Shown here: positions 16,612 through 25,641 of the stretch, piece by piece
How the letters are laid out: every line of letters starts with the position of its first letter
Numbering within the stretch: the first letter of the stretch is position 1
NCBI GenBank assembly: GCA_019415645.1
Contig: DXYV01000018.1
Location: forward strand, 1 to 52,020
DNA: 52,020 nucleotides
Source of the DNA: Clostridiales bacterium
GTDB taxonomy: Bacteria > Bacillota > Clostridia > Oscillospirales > Oscillospiraceae
Reading direction: 5' to 3'
Notes under the pieces: generated by a model
Told to the model about the DNA's origin: nothing
Databases searched by the model: none
What the model saw: only the letters and a program-made list of their open reading frames with translations
Translations under genes and position numbers: made by a program

Positions 16612-16863
16612 GCACGAAAAATTTATGGTGTTTTTTCCATGTCATAAAAAACATAGACCCGTCAAGGCAGATCAGGGCGGTAAAGCGCGGATTTTGTTCG
16701 ATGGGAAGGGTAAAATGCTTTTGTTTTGCCCTTTTTCCGGATTCCCACTTTTTTCATTTTTTCTGAAAAAAACTCTATCATCTTGCACGGGAATAGGGTA
16801 TAATATAGTTGTCGGGATATATTCTTTTCTCCCCGGCCTGTGTCTGATAAGGAGGCGTTCTTT

Positions 16864-17187
16864 ATGAAACTGGTTCTTGCGATTATCAATCACGACGATG
16901 CCAATGCGGTCACGCAGGCCCTGACCAAAAAAGGGTTCTCCTCCACCAAGCTGGCCACTACCGGCGGCTTCCTTATGGCCGGAAACGTGACCATTCTGGT
17001 CGGCGTGGACGAGGAAAAGGTCCAGACCGTCATCGACATCATCCACGACCAGTCCCACAGCCGCAAGCAGATGATTCCCACCTCCACGGAGATGAGCTAT
17101 GGCTACTATCCCAGTATGCCGGTGGAGGTCACCGTGGGCGGTGCGACTATCTTTGTGCTGGACATTGAACGCTTTGAGCGGGTATAA
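16864..17187 (+). CDS. darA: cyclic-di-AMP receptor DarA/PstA
   Basis: A 107-aa PII-like protein (DUF970) that binds cyclic di-AMP as a trimer: MKLVLAIINHDDANAVTQALTKKGFSSTKLATTGGFLMAGNVTILVGVDEEKVQTVIDII and the C-terminal VTVGGATIFVLDIERFERV. The T-T-G-G-F-L-x-x-G-N-x-T segment contacts the nucleotide in known members. Length is normal (about 109). ATG 16864 is used, with AAGGAGG 5-12 nt upstream. Next to holB and ricT as in the Bacillus yaaQ-yaaR-holB-yaaT cluster, but yaaR is absent. Confidence 0.95.
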   Translation: MKLVLAIINHDDANAVTQALTKKGFSSTKLATTGGFLMAGNVTILVGVDEEKVQTVIDIIHDQSHSRKQMIPTSTEMSYGYYPSMPVEVTVGGATIFVLDIERFERV

Positions 17188-17193
17188 GTATCC

Positions 17194-17979
17194 ATGGTGA
17201 TTCCCCATCCTCTCTCTCACGCTTACATCCTGACCGGCGGTAACGCCGCCTCGCGCAGGGCTTACGCCATCCGTCTGGCTCAGGCCTATGTCTGCGAGGA
17301 GGCGCGGCCGCCCTGTCTGCATTGTCGCCACTGTGAAAAGGCGGCCGGCGGGATTCATCCGGATGTGATCACGGTATCTCCCGCTGAGGGAAAGCGGGAA
17401 ATTCTGATCGACCAGGCCCGGGCCCTGCGCGCCGATGCCTATATCCGGCCCAACGAGGCCGCGCGCAAGGTTTATTTGATCGACCCGGCGGACAGCATGA
17501 ACGCCGCCGCCCAGAATACCCTGCTCAAAGTGCTGGAGGAGGGGCCGCCTTATGCGGCCTTTTTGCTGCTGGCAGAGCAGACGGGCGGCCTGCTGGCCAC
17601 CATCCGCTCCCGATGCGAGACCCTGGCCCTGCCGCCGGAGGAGGAGCCGGCCGACCCCGCGCTGCAAAGTGCGGCAGAGGAGCTGGCTCAGCTGCTGCTG
17701 GGGGAGGACGAGCTGGCTCTGATGACCTGGCTGGCGGAGCAGGAGAGCGCCAAGCGCAAAAACCGGGAGGTGCTGGACCTGTTCGCCCTGACGGAGGAAG
17801 CGCTGCGCCCCGCGCTGGCAAAGCGGCCCGCCCGGGCGGTCCCGCTGCTGGAGCGGCTGCGGAGCCTGCGGGAGACCACGCCCTACAACGTGGGGGCGGG
17901 CCATCTGCTGGGCTGGCTGGGCGCGGCCTGGGCGGAGACGGCGCGGCCGGGCAAGTCGGGCGGCCCTTCGGGCCGCTGA
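17194..17979 (+). CDS. holB: DNA polymerase III delta' subunit
   Basis: A clamp-loader subunit of 261 aa, shorter than the usual 310-330. AAA+ features: SHAYILTGGNAASRRAYAIRLAQAYVC (degenerate P-loop, as in delta'), the zinc cluster CEEARPPCLHCRHCEKAAGGIHPDV (four cysteines), Walker-B-like KVYLIDPADSMNAAAQNTLLKVLEEGPPYAAFLLL and sensor region TIRSRCETLALPP. The C-terminal collar domain is short. It overlaps no neighbour; ricT follows 25 nt downstream. Confidence 0.9.
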   Translation: MVIPHPLSHAYILTGGNAASRRAYAIRLAQAYVCEEARPPCLHCRHCEKAAGGIHPDVITVSPAEGKREILIDQARALRADAYIRPNEAARKVYLIDPADSMNAAAQNTLLKVLEEGPPYAAFLLLAEQTGGLLATIRSRCETLALPPEEEPADPALQSAAEELAQLLLGEDELALMTWLAEQESAKRKNREVLDLFALTEEALRPALAKRPARAVPLLERLRSLRETTPYNVGAGHLLGWLGAAWAETARPGKSGGPSGR

Positions 17980-18004
17980 ACCCTACATTCGGAGGACAAC
18001 ATTC

Positions 18005-19303
18005 ATGACCGAGATCATCGGCGTCCGATTCAAATCGGGCGGAAAGCAATATTATTTTGATCCCCAGGGCCTGACGGTGGCCAAGGGCCAGGGGGTCATC
18101 GTAGAGACCGGAAAGGGCATGGAGTACGGCGTCTGTACCCGGCCCAACGGCTTTGTAGAGGATACGGCGGTGGTGCAGCCCCTGCGCCCTGTGCTGCGCA
18201 TCGCTACGCCGGAGGATGAGCAGATCGTGGCGGACAACGTCATGAAAGAGCGCAAAGCCATGCGCATCTGCCAGGAAAAGATTGAAAAGCACCAGCTGGA
18301 CATGAAGCTGGTGCAGGTGGATTATGCCTTTGACGGCAGCAAGATTCTGTTCTTTTTCACTTCGGAGGGCCGGGTGGACTTCCGGGCCCTGGTAAAGGAC
18401 CTGGCCAGCGTGTTTCACGCCCGGATCGAGCTGCGGCAAATCGGCGTGCGGGATGAGGCCCGTATGCTGGGCGGATTGGGCATCTGCGGAAAGCCCTTCT
18501 GCTGCTCCCAGTTTTTGAACGAGTTCCAGCCTGTGTCCATCAAAATGGCCAAGACCCAGAACCTCTCCCTCAACCCCACCAAGATCTCCGGCACCTGCGG
18601 GCGGCTGATGTGTTGCCTGAAGTATGAGCAGGGGGCCTATGAGGACGCGGTAAAGCGCTGTCCCAAGAATGACTCTTTTGTGGAGTGCCCCGACGGCGTG
18701 GGAAATATTTCGGCGGTCAATCTGCTGCGGGAGCAGGTGAAGGTCAAGCTGGAGGACTCCAGCGATCCCCCCAAGACCTACCGTACCAGCGAAATTCGCG
18801 TGGTGCGCAGCGGAAAGGGCAAGCGTCCGGAGGACTATGTGGCGCCTCCCAAGGAGGAGCTGGAAAAGCTGCGCTTCATTCCCGAGGAGACCGGGACGCC
18901 TCTTCAGGCAAGCGGAAACAGCCGGCTGTCGGCGGCGCTGGCTTCCATTTTCAACCATGAAGTCCCGGCCGCCCAGCCAGAGGAGCCCCGGAACGAGGGC
19001 GGCGGCCGCCGGCGGCGCCGCGGCCAGGGAGAGCGAAAGTCAGGCGGTGAACGGCAGCCTGCGGAGAAAAAGGCGGAGCGCCGTGCTCCGGCGGAGAAGA
19101 AAGGCGGCGGGGAAAAGAAGCCCCGGCCGGAGAAAAAGGCGGCCCCGGCCCAGCCTCAGCCCGATCAGACCCCCAAAGGGGAGCGGGCAGGGGGGCAGGG
19201 AAGCGGAAAAAAGAGCGGCTCCAGCCGCCGGCCCCGCCATCGCCGCCCCCGGACCAAGGCGGCCCTCGGAGAGGGCGGCCAGCCCAAGAGTGAAAGCCAG
19301 TAA
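18005..19303 (+). CDS. ricT: RicT (YaaT, PSP1 domain) with long basic tail
   Basis: A 432-aa protein. The PSP1 core covers residues 1-280: GVRFKSGGKQYYFDP, GMEYGVC, LKLV-type strand KLVQVDYAFDGSKILFFFTSEGRVDFRALVKDLA, and the cysteine-rich IGVRDEARMLGGLGICGKPFCCSQFL with GTCGRLMCCLKYE, which in RicT binds Fe-S clusters in the Ric complex that modulates RNase Y. After about residue 330 the protein is disordered and highly basic (RRRRRGQGERKSGGERQ, EKKAERRAPAEKKGG, RRPRHRRPRTK), an extension of about 100 aa absent from B. subtilis YaaT (about 275 aa). Such tails usually bind RNA. RicA and RicF are not in this window. Confidence 0.92.
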   Translation: MTEIIGVRFKSGGKQYYFDPQGLTVAKGQGVIVETGKGMEYGVCTRPNGFVEDTAVVQPLRPVLRIATPEDEQIVADNVMKERKAMRICQEKIEKHQLDMKLVQVDYAFDGSKILFFFTSEGRVDFRALVKDLASVFHARIELRQIGVRDEARMLGGLGICGKPFCCSQFLNEFQPVSIKMAKTQNLSLNPTKISGTCGRLMCCLKYEQGAYEDAVKRCPKNDSFVECPDGVGNISAVNLLREQVKVKLEDSSDPPKTYRTSEIRVVRSGKGKRPEDYVAPPKEELEKLRFIPEETGTPLQASGNSRLSAALASIFNHEVPAAQPEEPRNEGGGRRRRRGQGERKSGGERQPAEKKAERRAPAEKKGGGEKKPRPEKKAAPAQPQPDQTPKGERAGGQGSGKKSGSSRRPRHRRPRTKAALGEGGQPKSESQ

Positions 19304-19344
19304 ATCAAAACAGGCGGCGGGAAATTCCCGCCGCCTGTTTTGAT
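19304..19344. terminator. bidirectional intrinsic terminator after ricT
   Basis: A near-perfect 20-bp palindrome (ATCAAAACAGGCGGCGGGAA and its complement around one base) directly after the ricT stop; A-run on one side and T-run on the other. Confidence 0.9.
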
Positions 19345-19491
19345 TGGAAATAACGTAACCAGCCTTCCAGTTGTCACTTAATTTTACAAAAATATTGAAA
19401 TATTTCAGGTAATATAACCAAAAACTACTGGTTCCGACGGGCGGTTTATGGTATGATAAGAACAGCAAATTACCAGTCGGGAAGTGAGAGC

Positions 19492-21015
19492 ATGATGCAA
19501 TGGCTGAAACGAGACGGAATCCAGGGCAGGATGCTCATGGCTATGGTTCTGTTCCTGATCTATGTATTTACGTTATGGGGTTTTTTGTTTGTTTCTTCCC
19601 AACGAAATGTTCAACAGCAAGTGACGACCAGCGTGCGCGGCCTGGTTCAGGAGCGGTGCAGCGCGGTGGAAAATTTTATTGACGGACAATTCAATATGCT
19701 CCAGGCTGTGGCTGATTATATCGCCTGGGACAGTGTGGACGGTTGGCTGGATGAGGCGAGCATGAAAGAACTGCTCCAGCTTATGGCGAAGAACGGCGGC
19801 AGCTTTATGCGGCTGATGGCGGCGGATCGAAACGGAACTGCGGTGTACAGTGACGGCAGCACGGGAAATGTAGCGGACCGGGACTACTTTCAGGAATGTA
19901 TGGAGGGAAAGCAAGTCATCTCCGACCCATTGACCTCCCGGGTGGACGGAACGGGAAGCATGATTTTGGCGGTTCCGGTACTGGGAGACAATGGGGAGAC
20001 CATCGCCCTGCTGGGCGGGTCGCTGAGCATAGAAACCATAAATGAAATGCTTTACACCAAGGCGGCGGAAGAAAATGCCGGCTATACGCTGCTGGTTGAC
20101 GAAAGCGGACAAGTATTGACGCTTTCCGGAAATATTGGTCAGTCCAGTCTGGAGTTCGATGTCAACATCCTGGAAGAAATGGCCGATTCAAAGATCTTGG
20201 ATAACTCCATAGAGGAGATTCGGGCGGATATGGAGGCAGGGCAGTCCGGGGCCTTCCGGGTTCAGGACGTGAAGAATGAACAGTGGTACTATGGGGCGTA
20301 CAGCACCGTGGAATCCATTCAAACCCGCTATCTGATCTTTTTCGTAAAAGAAGAGGCGGCCTCCAAGCCCTATGCCTATATCCAGAATGTTCAAGTTGCT
20401 CTGCTGGGCGGCATGGTGCCGGCGGCCTTCGCCCTGCTGGTCTACTGCCTGTGGGTCATGGCAGGGCAGAACCGGCGGCTGGTTCTGAAGGCACAGCAGG
20501 ACTCCCTGACCGGCCTGCTCAACCACGCCAGTATGCGCCGGGGAATCAGCGCGCTGTTGAAGAAAGAAGCGGGAATCCATGTGCTGATGATTTTGGATCT
20601 GGATCATTTCAAGCAGATCAACGATACCTACGGACACCAGGCCGGCGACCGGGTGCTGGAACTGGTGGCCGGACGGCTCCGGGGCATTTTCCGCTCCACC
20701 GATCTGATCGGCCGGATCGGCGGCGACGAGTTCATGATCTTCATGCGCTCTATCGGGGAAGAGGAGATGGGTCTGGAGCGGGCCAAGCGGCTGTGCCAGG
20801 CGGTCCATGAGATCAAGCTGGAGGCATGGCCCGACCTGAAGGTGGGGTGCAGCATTGGGGTCGCTCTGGTCCCTACGGACGGAGATACCTATGACAAGCT
20901 CTATCACCTGGCGGACGTGGCCCTCTACGAAGCCAAGCGGGCCGGCCGTCACCGGGTGGTTGCCTATCGGGATATGAAAGAATATCAGGAAAAGGAAACC
21001 GGGGCGGTCAACTAG
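19492..21015 (+). CDS. membrane diguanylate cyclase with Cache-like sensor
   Basis: A 507-aa protein that makes cyclic di-GMP. One membrane segment near residues 15-35 (MLMAMVLFLIYVFTLWGFLFV), an extracytoplasmic double-Cache-like domain (ADRNGTAVYSDGSTGNVADRDYFQECMEGKQVISDPLTSRVDGTGSMILAVPV is the typical dCache_1 core), a second membrane segment (VALLGGMVPAAFALLVYCLWVM) and a GGDEF domain: DSLTGLLNHASM, LDLDHFKQINDTYGHQAGD, RIGGDEFMIF. An I-site RxxD (RSTD) lies five residues before GGDEF, so product inhibition is expected. Start ATG 19492 is preferred over 19453, which overlaps a likely -10 (TATGAT at 19452). No phosphodiesterase or PilZ gene is in the window. Confidence 0.92.
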   Translation: MMQWLKRDGIQGRMLMAMVLFLIYVFTLWGFLFVSSQRNVQQQVTTSVRGLVQERCSAVENFIDGQFNMLQAVADYIAWDSVDGWLDEASMKELLQLMAKNGGSFMRLMAADRNGTAVYSDGSTGNVADRDYFQECMEGKQVISDPLTSRVDGTGSMILAVPVLGDNGETIALLGGSLSIETINEMLYTKAAEENAGYTLLVDESGQVLTLSGNIGQSSLEFDVNILEEMADSKILDNSIEEIRADMEAGQSGAFRVQDVKNEQWYYGAYSTVESIQTRYLIFFVKEEAASKPYAYIQNVQVALLGGMVPAAFALLVYCLWVMAGQNRRLVLKAQQDSLTGLLNHASMRRGISALLKKEAGIHVLMILDLDHFKQINDTYGHQAGDRVLELVAGRLRGIFRSTDLIGRIGGDEFMIFMRSIGEEEMGLERAKRLCQAVHEIKLEAWPDLKVGCSIGVALVPTDGDTYDKLYHLADVALYEAKRAGRHRVVAYRDMKEYQEKETGAVN

Positions 21016-21032
21016 ACCGCCCCGGTCTTTTG
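20998..21032 (+). terminator. intrinsic terminator overlapping the cyclase stop codon
   Basis: ACCGGGGCGGTC, loop AACTA, GACCGCCCCGGT, then CTTTTG. The TAG stop lies in the loop. Confidence 0.8.
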
Positions 21033-21142
21033 AAGAATTGCGCAGCATTTCCACATTCGGCACAGAATTTGTGGAACAAAATCCTTGTTCATGGATCGCG
21101 TTGTGGAGACACAAAAGGCCTTCTGAAAAAAGGCGGCGACAT

Positions 21143-21177
21143 GCACAGCGCCCGGCCAGCTTGGCCGGGCGCTGTGC
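21143..21177 (-). terminator. hairpin at the end of the S-layer phosphatase gene
   Basis: GCACAGCGCCCGGCCA, loop GCT, TGGCCGGGCGCTGTGC. On the minus strand a TTTTTT run follows about 12 nt later. It separates convergent genes. Confidence 0.6.
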
Positions 21178-21205
21178 GGTCTTTGGGAAAGAGGTGGAAG
21201 CAAAC

Positions 21206-22540
21206 TCAGTCCAGATAGAGGGTCCGGAGCTGAGTGAGCTGATCTTGGGTCAGGGCCATTCCGTTCTCCGCGGTGAGGAAGGCATCCATGGAGCCGTACT
21301 GGGCGTCGATGGCGTCCAGCAGGTTGACCATAGCATTGTAGCTCACGCCGGTCAGGTTCTTGATGGCCTGGATGGTGTCGGCGTCCATGCCGCGCTCCTG
21401 GGCGGCCTGGGCCATGTAGTTGATCTTGGTGGAATTGAAATCATTGGTCAGCACGAAATCCTGGAGCACAGTGTCCCGATCCACACCCAGCGCGGAGAGC
21501 AGCAGCACCGCGGCCACGCCCGCCCGGTCCTTGCCGCCGGTGCAGTGCCAGAGGATGGCCTCGCCCTCCTCCTGGGCCAGCAGCAGGTCGAAGAACTGGC
21601 GGTAGCCGGCCAGGGCGTTCTCCGTCATCATCATATTGGTGTACATATCATCGCCCACCATGCCGGTGTTGATAATGTCGATCATGGCCTGGATGGGGTC
21701 GTCGCCGTAGATTCCGGTGACGGCGGAGGAGGCGGAGGAAGAGGAGGTGCTGTCGTCCCCCAGAATGTTGATGTGGGTGTTGGTTACGCCCTCCATCACG
21801 GGGTCGGGACCCTCTTCCCGCTCAGCCGTGGTGCGGAAGTCCACGATCTGGGTCAGATTCAGGTCCGCCAGCTTGGCCAGGTCCTCCTCCGTGGCGTCGG
21901 AGAGAGCGCCGGTGCGCAGCAGTACGCCGTCCTTCACGGTGCGGCCGTCGGTGGTGACGTAACCGCCCAACTGCCGCGCGTTGCTCACGCCGGTGAGGCC
22001 CAGGGTGTGGAAGGACTGGGAGGTGAGGGTGTAGCGCTGGGCCATGGTCTCGGCCTCGGTCTGGGTCAGAGTGCCCTTGGGGTCCGCTTGGCCGTTTTCC
22101 GTGGTCAGAATGGTCTTGGCCATCGCCCACTGCACGTCGGAGCGGGCCCAGCCGGCGATGGAGGCGGCGTCGCTCACGCCGGAGAGGTCGTCGCTGGCGG
22201 TGATGCCGTCGCCGTTGGCCTCGGCCAGGTTGTGGAGCATCACTGCGGCCTGCTCCCGGGTGATGAGGCTGTCGGGCTGGAACAGGCTGTCGCCGTCGCC
22301 CACGGCGATGCCGGTCTGGGCGCACCAGAGAATGGCGGTGTAGTTGTCGTCGCCGGGGGCCACGTCGGAGAAGAACTCACCGGCCTCGGCGGAGGGACGG
22401 CCGGCCTCCTCCCACAGCACCCGGGCAAACTGGCTGCGGGTGATGCCCACTTCGCTCTGGGCGGCAAAGGCGGCGGCGCCGGGGACCAGCAGCGCGCCTG
22501 CCAGCAGCAGGGAGAGGCTGGATCTGCAAATACGGTTCAT
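21206..22540 (-). CDS. secreted SLH-domain tyrosine phosphatase
   Basis: A 444-aa exported protein: signal peptide (NRICRSSLSLLLAGALLVPGAAAFAAQ), then two to three SLH repeats (SQFARVLWEEAG...FFSDVAPGDDNYTAILWCAQTGIAVGDGDSLFQPDSLITREQAAVMLHNLAE and the next repeat to about residue 170) that bind cell-wall polymer, then a tyrosine phosphatase domain (Y_phosphatase3 type: LGLTGVSNARQLGGYVTTDGR, IVDFRTTAERE). The catalytic P-loop is HCTGGKDRAG (C-x5-R). A serine-rich insert (DDSTSSSSASSAV) lies before the active site. ATG 22540 has AAGGAGG 8 nt upstream. It would act on phosphorylated targets at or outside the cell surface; the substrate is unknown. Confidence 0.9.
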   Translation of the reverse strand: MNRICRSSLSLLLAGALLVPGAAAFAAQSEVGITRSQFARVLWEEAGRPSAEAGEFFSDVAPGDDNYTAILWCAQTGIAVGDGDSLFQPDSLITREQAAVMLHNLAEANGDGITASDDLSGVSDAASIAGWARSDVQWAMAKTILTTENGQADPKGTLTQTEAETMAQRYTLTSQSFHTLGLTGVSNARQLGGYVTTDGRTVKDGVLLRTGALSDATEEDLAKLADLNLTQIVDFRTTAEREEGPDPVMEGVTNTHINILGDDSTSSSSASSAVTGIYGDDPIQAMIDIINTGMVGDDMYTNMMMTENALAGYRQFFDLLLAQEEGEAILWHCTGGKDRAGVAAVLLLSALGVDRDTVLQDFVLTNDFNSTKINYMAQAAQERGMDADTIQAIKNLTGVSYNAMVNLLDAIDAQYGSMDAFLTAENGMALTQDQLTQLRTLYLD

Positions 22541-22721
22541 GAAGGGTTCCTCCTTTGTAATCAAGCAGTTTTTATGATAGGCTTTTTTCTGTCCGGCTGC
22601 CACCAAAGGGCGGTAAAGGAGTTGTAAAGGGAGGATAAAGTCGAAACCGGGAAGGCTTCGTACAGGCCGGAGGGACATTTTGGATACTCTGCCTCCCCCC
22701 CCGGGGAAGCGCTGCATCGTG

Positions 22722-23650
22722 TAGGGGCCGATCTTTGCGCCAAGTGCCGCCCATAGCGGCGGTTGCGCTCCGAAAGGCGCCTGCGGGCCGCACTGTCCTT
22801 ATCGGCCCTTTCCTCCGTCCCGCCCGCAGACAGTTTTCCCAGCGCCATGGCCCCGGCTCACGCAGAATGTTTGTCCTTTTCTTGCTTCTCCAAGAAAAGG
22901 ACCCAAAAGAAGGAGAGAAAAGGGGGGCACCCCCTTTTCCATCCCCCGGTTCTGTCGAGGGTGCATACGATTCAACTCCGGCGCCCGAAACCTGTATACT
23001 CTGGCACCCCAGCACCCGCTGCCGCTCCCCAGCCAGGTGTCGCGGCCAGGCAGGGTCCACGAAACGCGCCTAATCTGGCAGTGTTAGGTCAGCCTTTCGT
23101 CATCTCTCCGAGGGGGACTTTTGCACGGTTCTCCGGGTTACTTCCCCCTGCGCATAATATTCCGACGCTGACGCTCTCAAGTCTTGCTTCCCCGGGGGGT
23201 TACTTCCAATAAGGGGGGCCGCAGCCTCGTCCTCACAAACTTCGGTCCGCTCCGTCCGCCTGTTCGGCGAACATCCGCTCCCCTTCGTTGCTCGTCCTCC
23301 CCCAACGGAAACGGCCGTTTCCGTTGGGAAAGGAGCCGCAGCGAAATAAGTGAGCTTTCCCCGTTAGGCGGAAGCAAACGCTATGCAGCTTGCGGCGACG
23401 CGTTTGGTCGGTGGGGGGTGGTTCTCAGGAGGGGGAATACGAAATCCCCCTCCTGAGCGCCTCTTTGGTGACTTTCTGGGCGAGCAGAAAGTCACCCCAC
23501 GGAGGGTGCCACAGAACCAGGGCCGATGAGGGCAGTGCGGCCCGCAGGCCGCCTTTCGGAGCGCAACCACCGTACAGCGGCGGCACTTGGCGCGGAGATC
23601 GGCCCCTACGGGCGTGAATCAGAGACAGCGGCGTGTCCCTCACGGGTGCT
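22722..23650 (+). repeat. interspersed mosaic repeat, copy R2 (A, C, hairpin, B blocks)
   Basis: A 1.2-kb stretch without genes (22541-23754). B-block in reverse at 22722-22812; A-block from 22860 with hairpin GTCCTTTTCTTG/CAAGAAAAGGAC (22873-22902) and AAAAGG...CCTTTT (22918-22938); C-block at 23135-23230; then hairpin P1 (CTCAGGAGGGGG ... CCCCCTCCTGAG, 23424-23457), hairpin P2 (GGTGACTTTCTG/CAGAAAGTCACC, 23467-23496) and a B-block (23520-23620). Short open frames here look like translated repeat, not genes. Confidence 0.85.
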
Positions 23651-23754
23651 GCACGCGCAGAAAGGAACGCCCCGGAAGGAGGCAAACGCGATGCAGCTTG
23701 CATCACCTCGTCGCCGCAAGCAGCGTACTCTGATTCAAAGAAATGTGTAAAAAT

Positions 23755-23790
23755 GCGGACGGCTGAGTAACAGCCGTCCGCGTTTTTTGT
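23755..23790. terminator. terminator of aspS (bidirectional)
   Basis: GCGGACGGCTG, loop AGTAA, CAGCCGTCCGC with T-runs on both strands (plus GTTTTTTGTTTTT; minus ATTTTT). The same stem recurs at 50952-50980. Confidence 0.88.
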
Positions 23791-23792
23791 TT

Positions 23793-25586
23793 TTATTCTT
23801 CTTCCACTGCGGTACAGGCAATATGCAGCTCGTCCAACTGCTGCTGGGTAACGATACCGGGGGCCCCCATCATGAGATCCTGGGCGTTCTTGTTCATGGG
23901 GAAGGGGATGATCTCCCGGATGGAGTCCTCACCTGCCAGCAGCATGACCATACGGTCCACGCCGGGGGCGATGCCCGCGTGAGGGGGCGCGCCATAGGTG
24001 AAGGCGTTGTACATGGCGGGGAATTTGGCCTTCACGTCGTCCTCACCCAGCCGCACCAGCTGGAAGGCCTCGATCATAATTTCCGGATCGTGGTTCCGCA
24101 CCGCGCCGGAGGACAGCTCCACGCCGTTGCACACCAGGTCGTACTGGAAGGCGGTGATGGTCAGGGGGTCCACCTCGCCCGCCGCCGCTTTTTTCAGAAT
24201 TTCCAGGCCGCCGTTGGGCATGGAGAAGGGGTTGTGGCAGAACTCCAGCTGGCCGGACTCCTCGCCGATCTCATACATGGGGAAGTCCACGATCCAGCAG
24301 AACTCGTAGCGCTCCTTGTCCATATGCTGGGGAGCCAGGGCGGGCAGCATCTTGATGAGCACACCGGCGGTCTTTTGGGCGGTCAGTTTGGGCCCGGCGG
24401 TGAGGCCCACAAAGGTGCCGGGCTGGAGGCCCAGGGCGGCCACCACCTGCTCCTTGATGGGCTGGACAAACTTGGCGATGCCGCCCACCGCCTCGCCGTT
24501 CTCATCCAGGCGGAACCAGTAGGCCTTCTGGCCGGACTGGACCTCCACATCAGCGCACAGCTTGTCGATCTGCTTGCGGGTGGCCGTGAAGCCGGTGACG
24601 GGAACCGCTTTAATTACCGTGCTCTCCCCGTCGAAGGGCGGGAATCCGCAGCCCGCCAGCACGGCGGTGGCGTCCACGGCGGTCAGGTCGATGCGCAGGT
24701 CGGGCTTGTCCGAGCCGTAGGTATCCATGGCGTCCAGATAGGAAATACGCCGGAAGGGAGCGGAGGAGGCTACATTGTAGGTTCCGTACTTGGCAAAGAT
24801 GGGGGGCAGCACGTCCTCCAGCACGGCAAAGACGTCCTCCTGGTCGGCAAAGGCCATCTCCATATCCAGCTGGTAGAACTCGCCGGGGGAGCGGTCGCCC
24901 CGGGCGTCCTCGTCCCGGAAGCAGGGGGCGATCTGGAAGTACTTATCGAAGCCCGAGGCCATCAGCAGCTGCTTGAACTGCTGGGGCGCCTGCGGCAAGG
25001 CGTAGAACTTGCCGGGGTGCTTGCGGCTGGGTACCAGGTAGTCCCGGGCTCCCTCCGGGGAGGAGGCAGTGAGGATGGGGGTGGTGATCTCCAAAAAGCC
25101 GTGGTCGGTCATAGCCTGCCGCAGAGCGGCCACCACCTGGCAGCGCAGGACGATGTTGGCCTTGACCTCCGGGTTGCGCAGGTCCAGGTAGCGGTACTTC
25201 AGGCGGTTGGACTCGTCGGCCTCCCGGCTGCGGTTGATGGGGAAGGGCAGCTCATTGTGGCGGCAGCGGCCCAGCACCTGGATGGCCTGGGGCACCACCT
25301 CAATGTCGCCGGTGGGCTGCTTGGGGTTTTTGGAATCCCGCTCCCGGACCACGCCGGTGACCTGAATCGTGGACTCCTTGTTCAGCCCCTTGACGGCGGC
25401 GAGCATCTCCTCAGTCTCCAGCACCAGCTGAGTGGTGCCATAGAAGTCCCGCAGGACCACGAAGGCCAGATTCTGGCCCACCTCGCGGACATTCTCCAGA
25501 AAGCCCGCCAGGGTGACGGTCTGGCCCGCGTGCTCCAGGCGGAGCTCTCCGCAGGTGTGGGTGCGGAAGGAATTTGCGTTGTTCAT
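23793..25586 (-). CDS. aspS: aspartyl-tRNA synthetase, bacterial type
   Basis: A class II synthetase of 597 aa that charges tRNA-Asp. N-terminal OB-fold anticodon domain (GQTVTLAGFLENVREVGQNLAFVVLRDFYGTTQLV), motif 2 (FRDEDARGDRSPGEFYQLDMEMAF), the bacterial GAD insertion in the middle, and motif 3 (GIAPGVDRMVMLLAG) near the C-terminus. The catalytic aspartate-recognition elements (SPEGARDYLVPSR, QSPQ-like LPQAPQQFKQLLM) are in place. ATG 25586 is preferred over TTG 25604; the ribosome site (TTGGAG) is about 12 nt upstream. Transcribed toward the origin. Confidence 0.97.
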   Translation of the reverse strand: MNNANSFRTHTCGELRLEHAGQTVTLAGFLENVREVGQNLAFVVLRDFYGTTQLVLETEEMLAAVKGLNKESTIQVTGVVRERDSKNPKQPTGDIEVVPQAIQVLGRCRHNELPFPINRSREADESNRLKYRYLDLRNPEVKANIVLRCQVVAALRQAMTDHGFLEITTPILTASSPEGARDYLVPSRKHPGKFYALPQAPQQFKQLLMASGFDKYFQIAPCFRDEDARGDRSPGEFYQLDMEMAFADQEDVFAVLEDVLPPIFAKYGTYNVASSAPFRRISYLDAMDTYGSDKPDLRIDLTAVDATAVLAGCGFPPFDGESTVIKAVPVTGFTATRKQIDKLCADVEVQSGQKAYWFRLDENGEAVGGIAKFVQPIKEQVVAALGLQPGTFVGLTAGPKLTAQKTAGVLIKMLPALAPQHMDKERYEFCWIVDFPMYEIGEESGQLEFCHNPFSMPNGGLEILKKAAAGEVDPLTITAFQYDLVCNGVELSSGAVRNHDPEIMIEAFQLVRLGEDDVKAKFPAMYNAFTYGAPPHAGIAPGVDRMVMLLAGEDSIREIIPFPMNKNAQDLMMGAPGIVTQQQLDELHIACTAVEEE

Positions 25587-25641
25587 GGGAAAAATCAACT
25601 CCAATTTGTAATATTAAAATAAGATATGACGAATTGTTTTC

